Positions 1 through 5,417 of a stretch of 6,066 nucleotides of DNA are shown here, piece after piece; position 1 is the first letter of the stretch; every line of letters starts with the position of its first letter. The DNA is from Deltaproteobacteria bacterium (GTDB taxonomy: Bacteria; SAR324; JACQKK01). The notes under the pieces are model-generated. The model did no database searches and was not told the origin of the DNA. It was given only the letters and a program-made list of their open reading frames with translations. The position numbers and the translations under genes were made by a program. Where the stretch lies: the NCBI GenBank assembly GCA_029858165.1, contig JAOUFO010000113.1, forward strand, positions 1-6,066. Reading direction: 5' to 3'.

Positions 1-994
1 CGCCCCCCCCGGAACCCGTTACGGCAACCGGGTGACGGCCCTGCGCTGGGTGAAGATTTTGAAAAGTCTGGGCCACCGGGTGACTCTTTCCACCCAGATG
101 CCCGCCGCCGCCGGGGCGCCAGCCCCTTTTGACGCCCTGGTGGCCCTGCACGCCGGGCGCGGCCATGAGGCCATCCGCGGGTTTCGGCAAACCCATCCCG
201 GCAAACCCCTGGTGGTGGCCCTGACCGGAACCGATTTGTACCGGGATATTCAACAGGACCCCCGGGTGGTGGAATCCCTGGGCTGGGCCGATAGAATCAT
301 CACCCTTCACGGATTGGCGGACCAGGCCCTGCCGGAACCCCTGCGGCCAAAAGTGCGCCTGATCTTGCAATCGGCGCCCCCTCCCTCCCCGGCGGTGGAT
401 GCGTTGCGCCGCAAAGCCCAGGCCCGGTGGAGCGGGCCGGGGGGGGGGCAAAAGCGGTTTACCGTGTGTGTGGTGGGCCATTTGCGGGAGGAAAAGGACC
501 CGTTCCGGGCCGCCATGGCCGCCAGGGAAATGGTCCCGTCATCCGGTTTGCGGGTGATCCATGCCGGTCGGGCCATGAATGATGAAATGGCCCAACGCGC
601 CCTGGACGAAATGGCCCGGAACCCCCGTTACCGCTGGGTGGGGGAACTGCCCCCCTGGCGGGTGCGCAGGCTGATGGCCTCCAGCCGTCTGATGGTGCTT
701 TCCTCCCGGCTGGAAGGCGGGGCCAATGTGATTTCGGAGGCTGCCGCTCTGGGACTGCCGGTGCTTGCCAGCCGGATCGCCGGGTCCGTGGGGCTGCTGG
801 GCGAAAACTACATGGGCTATTTTCCCCCGGTGGATACCAGGGGGCTGGCCAAACTGTTGCGCCGCGGCGAAATGGACCCCCGCTATCTGGCCGGGCTGGC
901 CCACTGGATGAGGGACCTGGCCCCAATGTTTCACCCGGACCGGGAAAAATCGGCCTGGCAGGCTTTGTTGGATGAATTGACCCCCCGAATTTAA
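1..994 (+). CDS. senB: Selenosugar synthase SenB (TIGR04348-type glycosyltransferase), 5' end cut by window edge
   Basis: SenB makes a selenosugar by joining selenophosphate to the sugar of a UDP-sugar. In the selenoneine pathway this feeds SenA, and SenC supplies the selenophosphate. The reading frame is open from base 2 to the TAA at 992-994, giving 330 visible residues. It begins APPGTRYGNRVTALRW, the glycine-rich N-terminal strand-loop-helix of this family. A GTG at position 32 could be taken as the start, but it lies inside that conserved motif, so the true start is a few codons upstream of the window. Other family landmarks are VVALTGTDLYRDI, VVGHLREEKDPFR, NPRYRWVGELP, EGGANVISEA (an E-x7-E motif of retaining GT-B enzymes) and GSVGLLGENYMGYFP. 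The two Rossmann-like halves are joined by a linker containing a G10 tract at 439-448. The protein should be cytoplasmic. No senA or senC is visible, and the next gene is 205 bases away. Identity is from remembered family motifs and I rate it high. The product of the pathway here is unproven. Confidence 0.9.
   Translation, partial: APPGTRYGNRVTALRWVKILKSLGHRVTLSTQMPAAAGAPAPFDALVALHAGRGHEAIRGFRQTHPGKPLVVALTGTDLYRDIQQDPRVVESLGWADRIITLHGLADQALPEPLRPKVRLILQSAPPPSPAVDALRRKAQARWSGPGGGQKRFTVCVVGHLREEKDPFRAAMAAREMVPSSGLRVIHAGRAMNDEMAQRALDEMARNPRYRWVGELPPWRVRRLMASSRLMVLSSRLEGGANVISEAAALGLPVLASRIAGSVGLLGENYMGYFPPVDTRGLAKLLRRGEMDPRYLAGLAHWMRDLAPMFHPDREKSAWQALLDELTPRI
439..448. repeat. Homopolymer tract G10 within senB
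   Basis: Ten consecutive G encode the Gly run in the linker between the two halves of SenB (SGPGGGQKR). The frame is intact in this copy. A one-base change here would remove the C-terminal half, including the EGGANVISE motif. Confidence 0.85.
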
Positions 995-1049
995 ATTTCT
1001 GAGATTCCTGGCGAACCCCGCTCCTTGCCCCAACGTTTCATTCCATACA

Positions 1050-1082
1050 CCCCCCCACTGCGGCGGGGAGGAAGTTTTTTTT
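1050..1082 (+). terminator. Possible weak rho-independent terminator after senB
   Basis: A run of seven C (1050-1056) can pair with GGGG at 1065-1068, and with GG at 1070-1071 past a bulged A, across an 8-base loop. A run of eight T follows at 1075-1082. The stem is short and imperfect, and it lies about 55 bases after the senB stop, so this is tentative. The rest of the 995-1199 spacer shows no clear sigma70, sigma54 or sigma28 promoter that I would defend. Confidence 0.3.
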
Positions 1083-1199
1083 CGGCATAAACCAGATACC
1101 TCCGCAACCCTCGTTTTTTCTCATCAACCCCCGGTATTTTGAAGCAAACGGGAATGTCTGACGGGGTTGGGGAGGTCTCAACCCATACGTGGAAACCCA

Positions 1200-3020
1200 A
1201 TGAATCTTTTGCAAAAACTGACTGTATCCGGGGGGGTGCTGGTGTTGGTGCTGGTGGGGATGGAAGCCACCTTTCTGGTTTCTTTTGACATGCTGGGGCG
1301 GGCGGTACTGGAGGGGGAGGGGCCGACGGCCATCGGTGAGGAGACAACCCGGTTGAATCTGGCCGCGGGCCGGGCCGCGGCTTCCGCCACCGACCCTTCA
1401 GACGGACCCGCCCTGGCCGCGGCTTTGGATGAACTGCGGCAGGGACTGGCCAGGGTTCGGGAATTGGAAGGGGTTTCCCCCCAGGCCCGGGACATCCTGG
1501 GGGAGGTGAGCCATCAGTTTTTGGTGTTGAAATCCAGGGCGGTCCAGATTAAATCCGCCATGGGACCGGCAGGGGCATCCTCCGGGGTGCGGGCCCGGCT
1601 GAACCAGGATGTGACACAGACCCTTGCCCGGATGAACCAAACCCTGGCCCGGCTGGATACCGGAGGAGAAACCGGGGCGGCCTGGATAGGGTCCGAAACC
1701 CGGCGGGCCAAAAGCATCGGGTTGGGGGTGTTTCTGGCGGCCCTGCTGGTGTTGATTCCTTTGTTTTTTTGGCAATTGAGAACCATGGTCCGACCCATGC
1801 GTCAGGCCATGGTGATGATGGATGAAATCAACTCCGGCCATTTGGAAAAAAGGCTGGAAAACAATGGCCGGGATGAGGTGGCCCAACTGGCCCGCTCCAT
1901 GAACGGGTTTGCCGAATATCTGCAACACCAGACTCTGGCCGCCCTCATCCGGCTGGCGGAAGGGGACCTTACGTTTCAGGTCAGCCGCCGGGATGGAACC
2001 GACATCCTGGGGGAGGCTTTGGAAAAAGCCAGCCGGTCCTTAACCCAACTGCTGGAATCGGTAAGCACCGCGGGGCGGGAAATCAGCGGAGGGGCCAATC
2101 AGGTGGCATTCGCCAGCAACACCCTGTCTTACGGGGCCACGGAACAGGCGGCCACCATAGAGGAAATCACCAGTTCCATCGGGCTGTTGGCCGCCCAGAC
2201 CCAAAGCAATGCCGAGGCCGCCCAACAGGCCAAAACCCTGGGCCAGCAAACCAGGGAGGAGGCGGACCTGGGGAACCACAAAATGAATACACTGCTGGAG
2301 GCCATCACCGAAATCAATCAGGCCGGATGTGAAATATCCAAAATAATCAAAGTTATAGATGAAATCGCGTTTCAAACCAATCTGTTGGCATTAAACGCCG
2401 CGGTGGAGGCCGGGCGGGCTGGACGCCAGGGCAAGGGGTTTGCCGTTGTGGCCGAGGAGGTGCGCAATCTGGCGATTCGCAGCGCCAAGGCCGCCCACCA
2501 AACCGCGGCCCTGATAGAGGCATCCCTGGCCAAATCCATCAACGGGGTGGACCTGGCCGACCAGACATCCAAAGCGTTTCAGGCGATTTTTGAACGGGTA
2601 AACACAGTTACAGGGCTGGTGGATGACATCGCCGGGGCTTCTCAAGAGCAGGCCAGCGGCATCCTTCAGGTAAGCGATGCCTTGAATCAGGTGGAACAAC
2701 TGGTTCAAAACACCACCGCCAGTGCCGCCGCCAGTGCCGCCGCCGCCGGGGAACTGTCTGTTCAGACGGACCGGATGCTCAAAAAACTGGAAAAATTTAA
2801 AATCCGGGGCAACTCTGTGGATGGTGAGGCCATTCAGCCGGGAAGGGAGAACCCCCAGGGAGTGCGAAAGATCGGCTTGGAAACGGCGCCGCCCCAGGAC
2901 CGGGGGGAACAATTGGAGGGACATCCCCCAGGTCAGCCGGATTGGGATATTCCTGAAAATGGGGCCTTCAATGGGGGGCAGGACAGGGTGATCTATTTAA
3001 AAGGGCGGAAGCCCGCCTGA
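1200..3020 (+). CDS. Methyl-accepting chemotaxis protein (transmembrane chemoreceptor)
   Basis: This 606-residue inner-membrane receptor would sense a ligand or state and control CheA through CheW. Segments in order: a short cytoplasmic N-terminus; TM1 at about residues 9-29, with a buried Glu22; a periplasmic, mostly helical region of about 140 residues (30-171); TM2 at about 172-193; a HAMP domain (about 194-246, with the P199 and D225-E226 landmarks); a second HAMP-like element (about 250-287, LAEGDLT motif); and the signalling hairpin. The hairpin tip begins at residue 388 with EIAFQTNLLALNAAVEAGRAG and continues to GFAVVAEEVRNLA, the CheA/CheW contact region. The first methylation helix keeps the Glu pair in QAATIEEITSS. 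The second carries an Ala/Ser repeat where Glu pairs are usual. The last 70 or so residues are a hydrophilic tail without a C-terminal NWETF-type pentapeptide. I chose the ATG at 1200 because TM1 follows at the usual distance. It has only a weak GGAA five bases upstream, and an upstream in-frame TTG at 1167 would add 11 polar residues. The ligand is unknown. Confidence 0.95.
   Translation: MNLLQKLTVSGGVLVLVLVGMEATFLVSFDMLGRAVLEGEGPTAIGEETTRLNLAAGRAAASATDPSDGPALAAALDELRQGLARVRELEGVSPQARDILGEVSHQFLVLKSRAVQIKSAMGPAGASSGVRARLNQDVTQTLARMNQTLARLDTGGETGAAWIGSETRRAKSIGLGVFLAALLVLIPLFFWQLRTMVRPMRQAMVMMDEINSGHLEKRLENNGRDEVAQLARSMNGFAEYLQHQTLAALIRLAEGDLTFQVSRRDGTDILGEALEKASRSLTQLLESVSTAGREISGGANQVAFASNTLSYGATEQAATIEEITSSIGLLAAQTQSNAEAAQQAKTLGQQTREEADLGNHKMNTLLEAITEINQAGCEISKIIKVIDEIAFQTNLLALNAAVEAGRAGRQGKGFAVVAEEVRNLAIRSAKAAHQTAALIEASLAKSINGVDLADQTSKAFQAIFERVNTVTGLVDDIAGASQEQASGILQVSDALNQVEQLVQNTTASAAASAAAAGELSVQTDRMLKKLEKFKIRGNSVDGEAIQPGRENPQGVRKIGLETAPPQDRGEQLEGHPPGQPDWDIPENGAFNGGQDRVIYLKGRKPA
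2718..2741 (+). repeat. Tandem 12-base direct repeat inside the chemoreceptor gene
   Basis: Two exact copies of GCCAGTGCCGCC lie at 2718-2729 and 2730-2741, followed by two more GCC codons. They encode the run ASAAASAAAA from residue 507, in the C-terminal methylation helix of the chemoreceptor. The repeat keeps the reading frame. It looks like a slippage or duplication product. Confidence 0.85.
2998..3017 (-). terminator. Probable rho-independent terminator of the Crp/Fnr gene
   Basis: Read on the minus strand, GGCGG (3017-3013), a GCTT loop and CCGCC (3008-3004) form a five-pair GC stem, followed by C and TTTT. It lies about 21 bases beyond the regulator stop codon and overlaps the last codons of the convergent chemoreceptor gene. 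Two further hairpins overlap or adjoin it: GCCCG/CGGGC at 3011-3025 and CTGCC/GGCAG at 3025-3037. No T run follows on the plus strand, so support for terminating the chemoreceptor transcript is poor. Confidence 0.45.
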
Positions 3021-3038
3021 CGGGCTGCCACCGGCAGG

Positions 3039-3707
3039 TTAATGGATACTGTCCTGGATTTTGTCGTGATAGTTGGTCAGCCCCTGGCGGTTGGTGATTT
3101 CCAGTTTGCCCCGCCCCAGGGTTAAAAAACCGTTGCGTTCAAAATCCTTCAATATCCGGCTGATCACCTCCCGGGCGGTGCCCAGTTCCACCGCCAATTG
3201 GGCGTGGGTGGCCTCCACCAGGGGGGTTTTTTGCTTCAGCAGAATTTCCACCAGCCGCAGGTCCACCCGCCGGAAGGCGACCTCTTCCACCACCAGCATC
3301 ATATCGGCCAGCCGGTCGGAATAAGACCGCAGGATAAACTGTTGCAGGTCTTTTCGGGTTTGGAACAGTTCGTGGAACAGGCGGACAGGAACCGCCACCA
3401 TTTCCATGGGTTCCTCCACTTCGGCGATGGCCGGGTAGGCGGCGTTGGACATGGAACAGGAGGTGGAAAGCACACAGGTCTGGCCCGACCCCACCCGGAA
3501 CAAGGTGACCTCCCGGCCGGTTTCCCCCAGTTTGAACACCCGCACCACCCCGCTTAACAGAAAAGGGACCAATTCGCAGGGAAATCCCTCCTCATACAGC
3601 ACTTTGCCCTTGGGATAGCTCTTGAAAAAAGCATCCCGGGACAATATGTCCACCAGTTCTTCCGAAAAATCAGGAAAAATCCGGGCCAGTTCTTTGGGTG
3701 ATACCAT
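3039..3707 (-). CDS. Crp/Fnr-family transcriptional regulator
   Basis: This 222-residue cytoplasmic DNA-binding regulator has the usual length of its family. Residues about 20-125 form the cNMP-binding-type beta-roll sensor domain (FLLSGVVRVFKLGETGREVTLFRVGSGQ). A dimerisation helix follows at about 126-145, then a winged helix-turn-helix at about 150-205. The recognition helix carries E180-x-x-S183-R184, as in Fnr/FixK/DNR regulators that read TTGAT half-sites, rather than the R-E-x-x-x-R pattern of Crp. The phosphate-binding loop of cAMP receptors is not preserved. In its place is C78-x5-C84 (TCVLSTSC). There is no N-terminal cysteine cluster for an Fnr-type Fe-S centre, and the only other cysteine is C44. 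The effector may therefore be redox, a gas via haem, or something else; this is inference. The ATG at 3707 has GGAGG four bases upstream. The gene follows dedA on the same strand after 171 bases and is convergent with the chemoreceptor. Its targets are unknown. Confidence 0.93.
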   Translation of the reverse strand: MVSPKELARIFPDFSEELVDILSRDAFFKSYPKGKVLYEEGFPCELVPFLLSGVVRVFKLGETGREVTLFRVGSGQTCVLSTSCSMSNAAYPAIAEVEEPMEMVAVPVRLFHELFQTRKDLQQFILRSYSDRLADMMLVVEEVAFRRVDLRLVEILLKQKTPLVEATHAQLAVELGTAREVISRILKDFERNGFLTLGRGKLEITNRQGLTNYHDKIQDSIH

Positions 3708-3711
3708 AGGG

Positions 3712-3716
3712 CCTCC
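3712..3716 (-). promoter_or_regulatory. Ribosome binding site of the Crp/Fnr gene
   Basis: The minus strand reads GGAGG, then CCCT, then the ATG at 3707. The four-base spacing is short, but the match to the Shine-Dalgarno core is full, which supports this start. Confidence 0.6.
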
Positions 3717-3751
3717 AATGGGGCGCCTGACATAAGGAGGCCGCTACCCCC

Positions 3752-3775
3752 CCGGGTTGACTTCCGGCCAACCGG
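3752..3775. promoter_or_regulatory. Imperfect inverted repeat upstream of the Crp/Fnr gene, possible operator
   Basis: CCGGGTTG at 3752-3759 and CAACCGG at 3769-3775 are complementary apart from one extra G, with nine bases between them. The repeat sits 45-68 bases upstream of the regulator start, a plausible place for an autoregulatory site or a transcript hairpin. The inner bases TTGAC...CCAA resemble an Fnr-type box but with spacing one base too long. The role is unproven. Confidence 0.3.
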
Positions 3776-3826
3776 ATGGTCCTTGCAGGCCCTTGGGACC
3801 TGTCGGCCCAACCAACCGACCCTAAA

Positions 3827-3844
3827 GATAAGGCAGAGCCTATC
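3827..3844 (-). terminator. Hairpin after dedA, possible weak terminator
   Basis: GATA-A-GGC (3827-3834) pairs with GCC-TATC (3838-3844) around an AGA loop, giving seven pairs and one bulge. On the minus strand it lies about 35 bases after the dedA stop and is followed only by TTT, so termination would be weak. The spacer 3708-3878 otherwise holds the inverted repeat at 3752-3775 and no convincing promoter hexamers. Confidence 0.3.
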
Positions 3845-3878
3845 AAAAAAGGATGAAAACTTCAATAAAGGGGGTTTT

Positions 3879-4481
3879 TCACCGTTTTGCCCGAATCCTC
3901 CGCCAGGCCAGAAACCCCACCAGACCCACCGCCGCCAGGGTGAGGAACAGCCGGTTGTAGGCATCCAGGGAATCCATGATTTCCCCCCAGTTTTCGCCGA
4001 TGGCCCCCCCGGCCAGGGTCAGCAGGGCGCACCAGACCATGGCGCTGGCCAGGGAGAAAGGGGCCACCTCCCGGAAGGTCAGCTCGGAAAACCCGGCGAA
4101 CAACGATACCACCGAACGGGTGCCCGCCAGAAACCGGTTGAACAGGATCACCCACCGGCCGTAATGGTGAAACCAGGCTTCCGCTTTTTCCAGTTGGCCG
4201 TGGGGCATCCGGTGGGCCAGCAGGCTGTGGACCCGTGAGCGGCCCAGCCAGGTCCCCAACCCGTAGATTGCCATGAATCCGCACCAGTTCCCCAGGGAGG
4301 AGGCCAGCCAGACCCAGAAAAAAGAGACCCCTCCCCGCCCGGCCAGATAGCCGCCAAACACCGTTACCATATCCCCCGGCAGAAAAGGCAGCAGGTTTTC
4401 CATCAGGGCCGCCCCGAACAAAAATCCATACACCCCCAAGGGGTGCATTTGGGCGATGGTTTGGAATATCTCCGGGGTCAT
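3879..4481 (-). CDS. DedA-family membrane protein (VTT/SNARE-associated domain)
   Basis: This 200-residue inner-membrane protein belongs to the DedA family. Characterised members affect membrane lipid balance, proton motive force and recycling of undecaprenyl phosphate or flipping of phospholipids. The family hallmarks are present: the first re-entrant segment contains E28-N-L-L-P-x-L-P-G-D37, and the second contains F114-N-R-F-L-A-G-T-R122 followed by SVVSLFAG. Hydrophobic segments fall at about residues 14-27, 39-47, 53-76, 110-130, 139-162 and 176-193, and the protein ends in a basic RRIRAKR tail typical of a cytoplasmic C-terminus. The ATG at 4481 lies 12 bases after the ABC ATPase stop with no clear Shine-Dalgarno sequence, which suggests translation coupled to that gene. 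A second in-frame Met at residue 12 is a less likely start. The substrate cannot be read from sequence. The coupling to an MlaF-type ATPase supports a lipid-related role by context. Confidence 0.92.
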   Translation of the reverse strand: MTPEIFQTIAQMHPLGVYGFLFGAALMENLLPFLPGDMVTVFGGYLAGRGGVSFFWVWLASSLGNWCGFMAIYGLGTWLGRSRVHSLLAHRMPHGQLEKAEAWFHHYGRWVILFNRFLAGTRSVVSLFAGFSELTFREVAPFSLASAMVWCALLTLAGGAIGENWGEIMDSLDAYNRLFLTLAAVGLVGFLAWRRIRAKR

Positions 4482-4493
4482 GGGGGCCGCTTT

Positions 4494-5417
4494 TTAAAAT
4501 GGCCCGTGGGCCTGGCCGTGTAAAAACTGTTGCAACACCGGGTTGGGGTCCTGGCGGATTTCCTCCGGGGTGCCCTGGGCGATGATTTTCCCTTTGTACA
4601 ACATGCAAATGGAATCGGCGATCATCATGGAGTTTTCTATGTTGTGGGAAATGACCAGACAGGTGATGTGAAAATCATCCCGCATTTCCATAATCAATTC
4701 GCCGATGGCGTTGGTGTTGATGGGGTCCAACCCGGATTCCGGTTCATCAAACAGCATGATTTTGGGTTGCAGCATGATGGCCCTGGCCACCCCCACCCGT
4801 TTTTTCATCCCTCCGGAAAGCTCGGAGGGGAACTTGGCTTCAATGCCGGGCAGCCCCAACCGGGTCAGGGTGGCACTGACCCGGCGGCTGATTTCCGCCT
4901 CATCCAGGCGGGTATGCTCCCGCAGGGGAAAAGCCAGGTTTTCAAACACATTCATGGAATCAAACAGGGCGGAATACTGAAAGGACATGCCGATGGTTTT
5001 TTGCACTTCCAGCCGCCCGGCTTCATCCAGGTCCAGCACATTCACCCCGTCTATCCACAGCCGCCCGGATTCTGGCCGGATAAACCCCACGATCAACCGC
5101 AGCAGGGTGGATTTTCCGTGGCCGGACCCCCCGATGACCACGGTGGTTTTGCCTTTGGGCACTTGCAGGGTCACGTTGTCCAGCACCGTGTGGGAGTTGA
5201 ACTTTTTGGTGATGTTGTCCAGGTGGATCATCAGGGGGGCCTTCCCCCCCTGAGGGGTCTGTTTTTTGGCCGCCGCCGCTTTTTTGGTTCGGGATGTTTT
5301 TTGCACCCCGGAGAAGGGTTGTTCGGGCGCGGTTTCCGCAGATACAAAGGCGGCCTCCATCTCGCCGGGCGCGGAGGGGAACGGGGGGGGGGTGTTAGGA
5401 GGTTTCCGCCTGGCCAT
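4494..5417 (-). CDS. MlaF-like ABC transporter ATP-binding protein with N-terminal extension
   Basis: This 307-residue cytoplasmic ATPase resembles MlaF/Ttg2A, the motor of the Mla phospholipid-trafficking complex. Core motifs: Walker A GGSGHGKS (residues 96-103), Q-loop at Q147 in FQYSALFDSMNVFENLAFPLREHT's first half (the ALFD and FENLAFPLRE pattern is typical of MlaF), signature LSGGMKKRVGVARAI starting at 200, Walker B IMLFDE (220-225), D-loop SGLDP and switch His258. All catalytic residues are intact. Residues 1-62 are Pro, Ala and Lys rich and precede the normal MlaF start. An in-frame ATG at 5231 (residue 63) would give a 245-residue protein of standard length. I kept the ATG at 5417 because it overlaps the CBS stop by one base (TGATG), which suggests coupling. 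The C-terminus ends at QFLHGQAHGPF, just where E. coli MlaF continues into a tail. No MlaE, MlaD or MlaB gene lies beside it, so the permease partner is unknown. Confidence 0.9.
   Translation of the reverse strand: MARRKPPNTPPPFPSAPGEMEAAFVSAETAPEQPFSGVQKTSRTKKAAAAKKQTPQGGKAPLMIHLDNITKKFNSHTVLDNVTLQVPKGKTTVVIGGSGHGKSTLLRLIVGFIRPESGRLWIDGVNVLDLDEAGRLEVQKTIGMSFQYSALFDSMNVFENLAFPLREHTRLDEAEISRRVSATLTRLGLPGIEAKFPSELSGGMKKRVGVARAIMLQPKIMLFDEPESGLDPINTNAIGELIMEMRDDFHITCLVISHNIENSMMIADSICMLYKGKIIAQGTPEEIRQDPNPVLQQFLHGQAHGPF
5232..5252. other. GC-rich hairpin inside the ABC gene, next to an internal ATG
   Basis: CAGGGGGG (5232-5239) is perfectly complementary to CCCCCCTG (5245-5252) across a five-base loop. 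On the minus strand the hairpin ends one base before the in-frame ATG at 5231-5229, which begins the conserved ATPase core. It could be a chance product of G/C runs, or an mRNA structure affecting an internal start. Confidence 0.5.
5383..5392. repeat. Homopolymer tract G10/C10 near the 5' end of the ABC gene
   Basis: Ten consecutive G on the plus strand are C10 in the coding sense, at codons 9-12 (Thr-Pro-Pro-Pro) of the long ABC reading frame. A tract of this length near a start codon is prone to slippage. It could also be a sequencing artefact. Confidence 0.8.

Noticed and set aside
32..34. GTG at 32 as the start of senB
   Set aside because: The in-frame residues before it (APPGTRYGNR) match the conserved family N-terminus, so the start lies outside the window.
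1114..1127. TTTTT-TCTC-ATCAA as an Fnr-type box upstream of the chemoreceptor
   Set aside because: One half-site is only a T run. Eight of ten matches in a T-rich spacer is weak, and there is no placed promoter to support it.
1167..1199. TTG at 1167 as the chemoreceptor start
   Set aside because: It adds 11 polar residues ahead of a normal receptor N-terminus. A GGAGGT at 1171-1176 lies after the TTG and has no ATG, GTG or TTG at good spacing behind it.
3773..3802. GGTCC / GGACC inverted repeat at 3778-3782 and 3796-3800 as a terminator or operator
   Set aside because: Five-base arms 13 bases apart in GC-rich DNA are expected by chance, and no T run follows.
3862..4608. Alternative minus-strand frame overlapping dedA
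   Set aside because: Its translation is Pro/Gly/Arg-rich with no family motif, while the dedA frame shows membrane segments and the DedA signatures.
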